A DNA stretch of 64,000 nucleotides from Rhodococcus sp. 06-235-1A. GTDB taxonomy: Bacteria > Actinomycetota > Actinomycetes > Mycobacteriales > Mycobacteriaceae. Under the pieces are notes generated by a model. It saw nothing but the letters and a program-made list of their open reading frames with translations. It was not told the DNA's origin and searched no databases. The DNA lies in assembly GCF_002258785.1 (NCBI RefSeq), contig NZ_NOYI01000012.1, forward strand, positions 186,001 through 250,000. Reading direction: 5' to 3'. Below, one piece after another: positions 55,780 to 64,000 of this stretch. The number at the start of each line of letters is the position of its first letter. Within the stretch, counting starts at the first letter, position 1. The position numbers and the translations under genes are program-made.

Positions 55780-56058
55780 GTGAGCAGCCATTCGATACGT
55801 CCCGAGGATGTTCTGCCCGACGGGGCCGAGAGGGCGTCGTTCGACGGACTCGAGATTCGCAAAGGCACGGTCGCGGCGTTCGTGGCCAACGCCCGAGCGC
55901 TCGACGACGCCGAACCGGGCACCGAGGCCCACCGAGAACTGTTGGCAGCGCTGGAGAATCTCGCGCCACAGCTGGCGGCAATCGGGCTGTTCGAGGTGTT
56001 CGAGCTGCGGAATCCGGACATCGCACACGTGGTCGAGGCTGCGATACACACGAGTTGA
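55780..56058 (+). CDS. Small hypothetical protein next to CGNR gene
   Basis: This is a 92-residue, acidic, mostly helical protein with no Cys or membrane segment. The start is GTG 55780 with AAGGAG upstream, 15 bp after the CGNR stop, so it is likely cotranscribed with that gene. No family is recognised with confidence. It could be an accessory of the regulator. Confidence 0.6.
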   Translation: MSSHSIRPEDVLPDGAERASFDGLEIRKGTVAAFVANARALDDAEPGTEAHRELLAALENLAPQLAAIGLFEVFELRNPDIAHVVEAAIHTS

Positions 56059-56107
56059 CGGGTATCTCAGCAGTTTGCGCCGACGTGCGGTGGGCAATTC
56101 TGCTGCC

Positions 56108-57019
56108 ATGCCTCTCGCCTCGCATGGACGGTTCGACTACTCCCCCATCGTCGATCGACCACAATTCGACTGGCCGGGTGGCGCGCGCCTCGCGGTATAC
56201 GTCGCCGTCAACTGCGAGCACTTTCCGTACGACGACGGCGAACCCGGCCTCGGGTATACCCCCGCGTTGGATCAGCCGAACACCTACAACTGGGGCTGGC
56301 GCGAGTACGGGAACCGAGTCGGTGGGTTCCGGATCGCAGAGACGTTGCAGCAGAGCGGAGTTCGGCCAACCCTGCTGGTCAACACCGAGGTGTACACCCA
56401 TGCCCCGCAGTTGGTCGACGCTTTCCGACGGCTGGGTGCGGAGGTCGTCGCGCACGGCCGAACCAATGCCGTTCAACCGAACGATATGGACGAGGACGCC
56501 GAGCGCCGCTCGATCGACGAAGTCACGAACGCTGTCGAGCGACACGAAGGCTCGCCGCCGCGCGGATGGATGAGCCCGGGTGCCAACCCCAGCCGCGTCA
56601 CCGAAGACCTGCTCGCCGAACGCGGCTACGAGTACACCTTGGATTGGCCCATCGACGACCAGCCGGTATGGCTGAAGACCCGCGGCGGCCCGTTGCTGAG
56701 CGTTCCGTATCCGCACGAGGTCAACGATCTTCCGGTGTTCGTGCACCACCACATGACCGCAACGACGTTCGAGCGCACCATCATCGACAGCTTCGACGAG
56801 CTGAAGGAGAACTCGACGCACCAACCCGTGGTGCTGGCGATCTCCCTGCACACGTTCCTCACCGGACAGCCGTATCGTCTTCGACGGTTCCGCGCGGCGC
56901 TGAAGCATATGACCGACAACAGTCACGGTGTCTGGTTCACCACCCCGGGCGACATTGCGGCGCACTATCGCGCCGTGGTACCCGCCGCGGCAGCGTCGAC
57001 GCCATTCAGCGACACATAA
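56108..57019 (+). CDS. Polysaccharide deacetylase-family protein
   Basis: This 303-residue protein has a NodB-like TIM barrel. It contains LAVYVAVNCEHFPYDDGEP, where the catalytic Asp-Asp pair is replaced (NCEH), AEVVAHGRTNA for the HGxxH-type segment, and GWMSPGANPS. Such sequences belong to the PuuE/allantoinase-like branch, whose motifs differ from true chitin deacetylases. The reaction may be hydrolysis of an amide or no deacetylation at all. ATG 56108 is the start. Its last 55 bp overlap the convergent GH16 gene. Confidence 0.75.
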   Translation: MPLASHGRFDYSPIVDRPQFDWPGGARLAVYVAVNCEHFPYDDGEPGLGYTPALDQPNTYNWGWREYGNRVGGFRIAETLQQSGVRPTLLVNTEVYTHAPQLVDAFRRLGAEVVAHGRTNAVQPNDMDEDAERRSIDEVTNAVERHEGSPPRGWMSPGANPSRVTEDLLAERGYEYTLDWPIDDQPVWLKTRGGPLLSVPYPHEVNDLPVFVHHHMTATTFERTIIDSFDELKENSTHQPVVLAISLHTFLTGQPYRLRRFRAALKHMTDNSHGVWFTTPGDIAAHYRAVVPAAAASTPFSDT

Positions 57020-57846
57020 TCCACCAGCAAGGTTGCCGGAAACGGCGTCGACGAGTCGGGATCGCCGGGCATGGTTCCGCCCACCGCAAGATTCAACAAC
57101 AGATAGAAGGGCCGATCGAACACCCAGGTGGCACCGGGCGGCAGGTCTTCGGGGTGAACCTCGAAATACGTTGTCCCATCCAGAGACCAGGTCACCGAGT
57201 CGGCACTCTTGTCGACGGCGTAGGTGTGGAAATCGGCCGATAGGTCTACCTCCGAGTCGAACTCGCCGGTAATACCTCCGTCGTCGGAATAGCCCGGACC
57301 GTGCACGGTGCCGTTGACGACGCCGAGTTCGCTACCGACGAGCTCGGCCACATCGATCTCGCCGTCATCCGGCCATGAATCTGGCGAACCGCCCAACATC
57401 CAGAATGCCGGCCACAACCCCAATCCTGCAGGCACTTTCATTCGAGCCTCCGCATGTCCGGTGTCCAGACTCACCGCCCCCATCGAGTTCACCCGTCCCG
57501 AGGTGTAGGGACAGGTATCGCCGTTCCAGCACGGCGCATTCATACCTGCCGGAGTGCGGCGGGCGGTGATGGCGAGGTTGCCGTGGCCGTCGAGCGACAC
57601 GTTGTCTGCTCTGTCTGTGTAGTACTGCAGCTCGTTGTTTCCCCAGCCGTCGTACTCGGCGTTGCCGATGTCTGTGGCCCAGGTCTGCGCGTTGGGAGAC
57701 GTCCCCGCCGGCCCTGCAAAGTCGTCGCGAAACGAGAACGCGCTCCGGGAGTCGGAGCCGGGCCGACCCGACGCGCTGCACCCGGTAGCACCGAGAAATA
57801 CGACCACACAGGCCAGCGCGGCACACACCACCACTCGGACGTTCAC
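56965..57846 (-). CDS. GH16-family secreted glycosidase (lipoprotein)
   Basis: This 293-residue protein has a signal peptide with lipobox GATGC near residue 21. The catalytic segment DGEIDVAELVG gives the ExDxxE motif (nucleophile and acid Glu) of GH16 endo-beta-glucanases/laminarinases. It has SFRDDFAGPAGTSPNAQTWA near the start of the jellyroll and WGNNELQYYT, typical of the family. The likely role is cleavage of beta-1,3(4)-glucans outside the cell. GTG 57846 is the start; the longer frame is not signal-like. The gene overlaps the deacetylase gene by 55 bp at the 3' ends. Confidence 0.87.
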   Translation of the reverse strand: MNVRVVVCAALACVVVFLGATGCSASGRPGSDSRSAFSFRDDFAGPAGTSPNAQTWATDIGNAEYDGWGNNELQYYTDRADNVSLDGHGNLAITARRTPAGMNAPCWNGDTCPYTSGRVNSMGAVSLDTGHAEARMKVPAGLGLWPAFWMLGGSPDSWPDDGEIDVAELVGSELGVVNGTVHGPGYSDDGGITGEFDSEVDLSADFHTYAVDKSADSVTWSLDGTTYFEVHPEDLPPGATWVFDRPFYLLLNLAVGGTMPGDPDSSTPFPATLLVDYVSLNGVDAAAAGTTAR

Positions 57847-57968
57847 GCGCCGAATATAGGCCGCCGGACCCGAAAAGTCCCGGCCCGAGGTTGACCGCGT
57901 CATCCATCGGGCATGCGGCGTCGTCAAATCTTGTGCACGACTATCGAATTGCTCGAATCGGCCGACGC

Positions 57969-59999
57969 TCAGGCTGCACGCTGTTGTCGCCGGTGGTGGC
58001 TGGGGATGGGTTGTCTTGTGGGGTCGATGGATTCGGGTGGGATGGCGTAGGGGTGTCCGTCGTCGCCCATGATCAGCTGCCAGTCGCCGTGGTGGACGAG
58101 GCGGTGGCATTCTCCGCAGACCAGCGCGAGGTTGTTCAGGTCGGTTCTGCCGCCGTGTTCCCAGAACTTCACGTGGTGGGCTTGGCACCACTGTGCGGGG
58201 CGGCCGCACATCACGCAGCAGGTGTCGCGGATGGTCAGGGCGATGCGTTGGTCGTCGGAGGCGAGTCTGGTGGTTCGCCCGAGCGCGAGTGGAACGCCGT
58301 GGTGGTCGACGATGACGGGCGTCAGGTCAGCGTCGCAGGTGACGAGCTCGGCGAGGGAACGACTGATCGGGCCGGCCCAGTCGAAGCGGAACGGCCAGTC
58401 GGCATCACCCGGCGCGGGCGCAGACCTCTGCCCAGCACCATTAGCACCGGCACCACCACCATCATCACCACCGGCTGCTGTGTGGCCGCGAATATCAGCG
58501 CTGCCTGGCGCGCGCGCAGACTTCTGCCCGGCACCACCACCAGCACCACCACCGGCTGCGGCAGCGGCAGCGCCGCGAGCATCATCGTCACCCGGCCCGG
58601 ACGCAGACCTCTGCCCAGCACCATCACCACCGGCTGCTGTGTCGCCGCGAGCAGCAGCATCACCCGGCGCGGGCCCAAACCTCTGCCCAGCACCATCACC
58701 ACCGGCTGCTGTGTCGCCGCGAGCAGCAGCATCACCCGGCGCGGGCCCAAACCTCTGCCCAGCACCACCAGCACCACCACCATCACCGCCGGCTGCGGCG
58801 TCGCCGCGAGCATCGGTATCGCCTCGGGCAGCGGTACTGCCTCGGGCAGCGTCATCAGGACGCCGGCCAGTGGAACCGCTGCCCCCACCGGCCTCGCCAC
58901 GCGCGGCATCGCCGCCGTTCGAGGAGCCGGTAGCGACCGCACCGGTTCCCGTCGAATCCGTTGCAGTGCTGTCGGATTGCGTTCTACCGCCGTGGGCGAG
59001 CAAGTCCCGCAGCGGAACGATCAGGTGCACCGACGCCCGCGACCCGCCCGCCGCCCCGCGGGTACCGCCGCGTAGATGACGGTCGAGGATCTGATCGAGT
59101 GCATCGGCCCGCCGCTTCGACGGACCACGCGGATCGCGTTCGCCACCGGGGCCCGGCCGCGGCGCAGTCAACGGCGACAGCGCGGTGAGCAGCTTCTCGG
59201 CCAGAAGTTGGTCGACGTTGCCGCCGAACTGAAAGCGCCCGTTGGCCAGAGGATGAACATCGAACCGGTTCAGATTCGGATTCTCCGCCACCGGCACCGG
59301 CGGCGGCCCCGACGGAACAGGCTCGGGCCCAGCAGGTTCGGGATCATCCGAGCGGCCTGTATCACCCGAGCCGCCCATATCGCCCGAACCATTCGCGTCA
59401 TCACCCGAACCACTTGGGTCGTCGGTGTCGCTCGACCCGGCATCGGCTCGGCTCGCCTGTTCCCGTTCGCGTCGCTGCTTCTCGGCCTGCTCGTGTCGGG
59501 CTCGGGCGTCGTCGGCCGCGGAATGCGCCAATGCCTGTGCACGGGAGGTGACCTGCCCGGCAGTGCTCCGCAACGCGGTCTCGAGCAATTCGGCGACCAC
59601 AGCGTGGCGGCGCTGTGCGTCGAGGGAGGGGTCGGCGATGACGACGGTTGCGTACCCGTCGGCGATCGTCGACGCATGTGAGGGATGGATGTCACCGCTC
59701 GCGAGGGCGTCGAGCACGCTCGGCCAGTCGGTGAGCCAGTGCCCGAGTTCCATCTGACGGGTTGCAGATCCGTCGGTGATGCGCACCGACCTCGCGTACC
59801 AGCGGGTGACGGAGGAATGACCGAGTTTCATCGCCAAACCACGTCGGTCGATCTCGGCGAGCAGCGTCAATCTGGCTGCAGCGAGCGCGTTTTCGTGGGA
59901 GGTCACGTCGGCTAGCTCGGAGACCAATTCCTGATCTCCGAGCTCGAACACATCCCCCCATGTCTTCACACCACGAAAGCTATACCCACCCACCGACAC
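57969..59999 (-). CDS. DUF222/HNH endonuclease family protein with internal repeats
   Basis: This 676-residue protein is of the actinobacterial 13E12-like group. An N-terminal DUF222 domain (about residues 40-290) and a C-terminal HNH motif (CCVMCGRPAQWCQAHHVKFW, then LNNLALVCGECHRLVHHG) flank a low-complexity Gly/Ala/Asp linker (about 395-530). The linker contains tandem 24-residue units. The His and Cys of the HNH are intact, so nuclease activity is possible. The start is GTG 59999 or GTG 59969. No adjacent recombination genes are present. Function is unknown, and many rhodococci have several copies. Confidence 0.85.
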   Translation of the reverse strand: MSVGGYSFRGVKTWGDVFELGDQELVSELADVTSHENALAAARLTLLAEIDRRGLAMKLGHSSVTRWYARSVRITDGSATRQMELGHWLTDWPSVLDALASGDIHPSHASTIADGYATVVIADPSLDAQRRHAVVAELLETALRSTAGQVTSRAQALAHSAADDARARHEQAEKQRREREQASRADAGSSDTDDPSGSGDDANGSGDMGGSGDTGRSDDPEPAGPEPVPSGPPPVPVAENPNLNRFDVHPLANGRFQFGGNVDQLLAEKLLTALSPLTAPRPGPGGERDPRGPSKRRADALDQILDRHLRGGTRGAAGGSRASVHLIVPLRDLLAHGGRTQSDSTATDSTGTGAVATGSSNGGDAARGEAGGGSGSTGRRPDDAARGSTAARGDTDARGDAAAGGDGGGAGGAGQRFGPAPGDAAARGDTAAGGDGAGQRFGPAPGDAAARGDTAAGGDGAGQRSASGPGDDDARGAAAAAAGGGAGGGAGQKSARAPGSADIRGHTAAGGDDGGGAGANGAGQRSAPAPGDADWPFRFDWAGPISRSLAELVTCDADLTPVIVDHHGVPLALGRTTRLASDDQRIALTIRDTCCVMCGRPAQWCQAHHVKFWEHGGRTDLNNLALVCGECHRLVHHGDWQLIMGDDGHPYAIPPESIDPTRQPIPSHHRRQQRAA
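58607..58767. repeat. 72-bp tandem repeat in the DUF222/HNH gene
   Basis: A 72-bp unit (24 codons) repeats without mismatch for 161 bp (2.2 copies), with degenerate copies on both sides across about 58420-58800. Each unit encodes a Gly/Ala/Asp-rich segment including ARGDTAAGGDGAGQRFGPAP. The perfect identity suggests recent expansion by slippage or recombination. Confidence 0.85.
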
Positions 60000-60017
60000 A
60001 CTTTTTCGACAACTGCT

Positions 60018-60422
60018 CTACAGGGCACGCATGCTGTTGTTCCGGGCGTCGTGGGTGAGCTCGGCCAGGCCGAGCTTTTCGAGAAGCGGCGGTAGGTACA
60101 TCCCGAACCGCTCGCGGTATCCGTTCCTGAGCCCGTACCAGCCGCCGACGGGGTTGTCCGTTGAGCGCCCCCACGCTTCGACGGTGTCAGCAGCGGCCGG
60201 CTTCTTCTCGTCTGCGGCACCGAGCAATACCCAGTCCGCACGAGCGACGAGCCACGCGTGCAAGTCCTCGATCGCCTCGATGCGGTATCGCAGTGTCGTC
60301 GACCCCACCTGGCATACGAGAGCGGGTGGCTCGTGCTAGGGATCGCGGTACATGGTGTATTCCGAAGTGCCGGGGGCGGTGGTGAGGACCCAAGGGTCGG
60401 ATTTGGTTCCGCTGCTGGTCAT
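60018..60422 (-). pseudogene. Small conserved-looking gene interrupted by an in-frame TAG
   Basis: The frame from ATG 60422 reads MTSSGTKSDPWVLTTAPGTS and on to codon 28, then an amber codon (60338-60336). It continues in the same frame without shift through HEPPALVCQVGSTTL to the stop after SMRAL. Coding-like composition on both sides of the TAG indicates one original gene of about 134 residues. A GTG at 60308 could restart the second part (96 residues). The sequence resembles a family of small actinobacterial proteins of unknown function, from memory. A point mutation, sequencing error or read-through are all possible. Confidence 0.65.
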
Positions 60423-60569
60423 GGCCTGGGTCCGTTCCGTTGTCGCAGTCAGCCGATGGGCAGAAAGATCGACCGAGCACGGTGATTGCCTTACGCGGCT
60501 CCGTCGGTGTGGGCCGACCGACCGGTGAACGCAACCAGCTCCCGACCCCGGTCAGGTTCGGGTCATGAG

Positions 60570-62402
60570 TCACGGAGCGACGGTGCGGTACCGCAGCATC
60601 ATTTCGTGGTCCTCGTGGTCGAGCATGTGGCAGTGCCACATGTACCCCTGCAGTTCGGACGGACCCGCAGCCGGCATGTCGTGACCACTCATGTCGTGAC
60701 CGCTCATATCGTGACCGCCGTGGTGAGCGGCCGGTCCCGCGAACGTGGCGTCGGGATCGAAGCCGAGTTCGTCGGCCGTCGGGAATCGGACGAGGATCTG
60801 GGTGACGGTGCCCGGGTACGTGTTGACGGTGTCTTTCCACCCGGCCTCCCAGGTGGCCGGCGGGACCGATGGCCCGGTGAGGAATTTCTCCACCGGCGGA
60901 GCCCATTTGGTTCCGAACGTCGGCCGCGGGAAGTCGCGTTGGTACGCGGCGAGGTCGATCGGGATGCGTCCCAGCGTCCGAAAGTGCGCCAGGTGCAGGT
61001 GAATCGGGTGTGGCTCCACCGTCGTGTTGACGATGTTCCACATCTCCACCGTGCCCTGCTTGGGCATCTCGATATCCGGGTCGGAGTACCGCAGGTTGTT
61101 CAGGTTCATCAGCGTCATGTCGAGGTTCAGCCCACCGGACGGTTGGTTGACGGTGACGGTGCGCGTGAAGGTGGGGGTCGGCAACGCGGGCAACAGATCC
61201 GGCTGGCCCTTTCCGCCGCGCAGCAACGACGGCATACCGCCCCGGAACCCCGCCGCGGACGCGACGCGGAACTGGCAGAACATCGGCATCGGGACGGCTC
61301 CGAGGGACGCAGCCTGCGCGGGCGGCGGCTCGTCGTTGAGCAACTCGACGAGGGCACCTGCCTCGACGGCTCCGAAGTCGACGAGGATGTCGGCCCGCTC
61401 GGCGGGTGCGAGTCGGATGCTGGTGGTTTCCACCGGCGCGTCGAGCAGGCCACCGTCGTTTCCGATGACCCAGAAACGTAGCTTGTTGGTGAAGAACAGG
61501 TTCCACACGCTGTACGACCCGGCGTTGACGAGCCGCAGCCGGTACATGCCCCGCGCGACCTCCATCGTCGGCCATATCTTGCCGTTGACGACGCCGACGT
61601 CGCCGGTGCCACCGCCCTCCCACTTACCCTGCGGGACAGTGATATTGGATCGGATGCTCATGCTGCCGTCGGGATTCATGATCTTTTCCTGCAGCACCAG
61701 CGGCAACTCGAATTCACCCGAGGGCAGACCGAGGGCGTTGTCGGATGTGCCGGTGTCCCACCGATCGCGGACGAGGTTCATGCCGAGCAGACCTGCATAC
61801 ACGTTGATGCGCGTCATCGACATGGCGTGGTCGTGGTACCAGAGTCCGGCGGCGTCGTTGAGACCCGAGAAGTTGTGCGTCATCGACTCACCCGGGCGCA
61901 CCAGCATCTCGGAGTGCCCGTCGCTTGCGGGTTCGGTGACGGCACCGTGCAGGTGCAGTGCCGTCGGCGTCATCGTGCGGTCCATCTCGCTCATCCCGTG
62001 CAGCGAGGTGTCGATGTCGGCGGCGAGCGGATTACCGGCGGTGGTGTTGGAGTACTTCAGCGTCCAGGGCTGGCCGGTCTGCGACTCGATGGTGGGCCCC
62101 AGGTAGTCGCACTGGCCGTAGCCGAACGTAGGACCGGGTCGCAGGTCGGCGTGGAACGCGTGGTTCGAGCTGCGTGCGTCGAGCGAGATCTCCGTACCGC
62201 TGATCAGCGGCAATCGCGGCAGTTCGTCACGGAACGGCGTCAGCGGCGGCGAATGGAACAGCAGCGGACTCTGCCCACGGAGGAAGTCGTCGGCCAGTGC
62301 TCGACGCGTCGTCGACGCCACCGGAAGTGCCGCAGCACCGGCGGCCACTGCGGCGACGGCCAGCCCACGAAGGGCGGTTCGTCTGGACACAGAGCCGCTC
62401 AC
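60570..62402 (-). CDS. Tat-exported multicopper oxidase
   Basis: This 610-residue protein has a twin-arginine signal [19 protein letters not shown]. Copper motifs are complete: HLHG, WYHDHAM, HPIHLHL and [13 protein letters not shown], so the type 1 site (axial Met) and trinuclear centre are present. This is the CotA/phenoxazinone synthase-like type. Unusually, before the last copper motif an insert [18 protein letters not shown] (about residues 560-578) repeats GHDM. Roles include copper tolerance, or oxidation of phenolics or iron. It is divergent from an ABC ATPase gene. Confidence 0.93.
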   Translation of the reverse strand: MSGSVSRRTALRGLAVAAVAAGAAALPVASTTRRALADDFLRGQSPLLFHSPPLTPFRDELPRLPLISGTEISLDARSSNHAFHADLRPGPTFGYGQCDYLGPTIESQTGQPWTLKYSNTTAGNPLAADIDTSLHGMSEMDRTMTPTALHLHGAVTEPASDGHSEMLVRPGESMTHNFSGLNDAAGLWYHDHAMSMTRINVYAGLLGMNLVRDRWDTGTSDNALGLPSGEFELPLVLQEKIMNPDGSMSIRSNITVPQGKWEGGGTGDVGVVNGKIWPTMEVARGMYRLRLVNAGSYSVWNLFFTNKLRFWVIGNDGGLLDAPVETTSIRLAPAERADILVDFGAVEAGALVELLNDEPPPAQAASLGAVPMPMFCQFRVASAAGFRGGMPSLLRGGKGQPDLLPALPTPTFTRTVTVNQPSGGLNLDMTLMNLNNLRYSDPDIEMPKQGTVEMWNIVNTTVEPHPIHLHLAHFRTLGRIPIDLAAYQRDFPRPTFGTKWAPPVEKFLTGPSVPPATWEAGWKDTVNTYPGTVTQILVRFPTADELGFDPDATFAGPAAHHGGHDMSGHDMSGHDMPAAGPSELQGYMWHCHMLDHEDHEMMLRYRTVAP

Positions 62403-62519
62403 CCGGCCACCTCTCTCCTGATTGTGATTGGGCCCATACTATGTGCTGGTCGGCTCCCGCCGTCACCCCACACTCGGATCGTCCGGCACGTTCCTGCCGG
62501 TGGAGGGATCTATTTCGTC

Positions 62520-63590
<1,071 letters not shown>

Positions 63591-63598
63591 CCACCCCC

Positions 63599-63644
63599 GT
63601 CGTGCGCGTTTTGCGTACCCCTGGGTACGCAAAACGCGCACGAC
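63599..63644. terminator. 22-bp perfect palindrome, bidirectional terminator
   Basis: Arms 63599-63620 and 63623-63644 pair without mismatch over 22 bp, leaving a two-base centre. It lies between the convergent ABC ATPase and asd genes, 8 bp from the former stop and 1 bp from the latter. The stem includes a run of four T (or A), but none follows. Confidence 0.7.
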
Positions 63645-63645
63645 C

Positions 63646-64000
<355 letters not shown>

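Noticed and set aside
58411..58800. Repeat region considered as a CRISPR-like or intergenic repeat array
   Set aside because: Repeats are in frame in a coding linker, have no unique spacers and no cas genes are near.
58069..59079. Long Pro/Ala-rich frame on the plus strand opposite the DUF222/HNH gene
   Set aside because: It is the antisense shadow of the repeat linker and HNH region of a clear minus-strand gene.

Overview
The window is high-GC actinobacterial DNA. Its gene order matches the Mycobacterium tuberculosis segment Rv3657c-Rv3683 almost gene for gene (tad locus, ssd, HAD hydrolase, dpp transporter, acs, holin-like, ephE, marP, nth, crp, Get3-like pair, whiB4, ponA2). Accessory genes typical of soil relatives interrupt it (F420-dependent oxidoreductase, Baeyer-Villiger-type monooxygenase, GMC oxidase, wax-ester-synthase-like protein). 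This points to Rhodococcus or a close Nocardiaceae genus. I see no phage, insertion sequence, CRISPR array or origin.

Layout. 1-3362: tad pilus export genes tadC (cut by the edge), tadB and tadA behind ssd, all minus and overlapping by 4 bases. 3474-4892: a conserved RNA-rich core. A 6C RNA lies on the minus strand before a HAD hydrolase, and an Ms1/MTS2823-type RNA lies on the plus strand after it. 4908-10977: an Rv3662c-like gene and the peptide transporter dppABCD. 11422-13365: acs, with a perfect Crp/GlxR box upstream. 13434-17868: a GT39-like glycosyltransferase, a CtaG-like factor and an MHS transporter. 18117-24997: holin-like protein, ephE, the overlapping nth/TlpA-like/NUDIX/marP run, crp and an MBL hydrolase. 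25088-30490: Gfo/Idh oxidoreductase, RidA, DUF4177-like protein, WS/DGAT-like protein, two ArsA/Get3-like ATPases and whiB4. 30768-34898: ponA2, a GatB/YqeY protein, a metallophosphoesterase and tRNA-Pro(CGG).

The second half is mostly accessory. 35026-40005: an MDR oxidoreductase divergent from a LysR regulator, an SRPBCC protein, and a three-gene ABC exporter. 40060-44357: a tight minus-strand operon HAD / GH15 / SDR / F420-dependent LLM oxidoreductase that looks like carbohydrate cleavage and oxidation. 44455-46602: stress genes dps and katA. 46788-51230: a fully overlapping operon TetR / flavin monooxygenase / GMC oxidase / acetoacetate-decarboxylase-like, with a palindromic operator before the regulator. 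51285-53834: a lipoprotein metallopeptidase made of one active and one degenerate domain, divergent from an LpqN-type lipoprotein across an unusual inverted repeat. 53940-56058: an epoxide hydrolase divergent from a CGNR zinc-finger regulator with two phased operators. 56108-60422: polysaccharide deacetylase, GH16 lipoprotein, a DUF222/HNH protein with internal repeats, and a small gene broken by an in-frame amber codon. 60570-64000: a Tat-exported multicopper oxidase, an MsiK/UgpC-type ATPase and the 3' part of asd.

I found no obvious multi-gene system of a wholly new type. The strongest items for follow-up are the two regulatory RNAs, the amber-interrupted gene, the active/inactive metallopeptidase fusion with its divergent inverted repeat, the paired CGNR operators, and the two self-contained catabolic operons.
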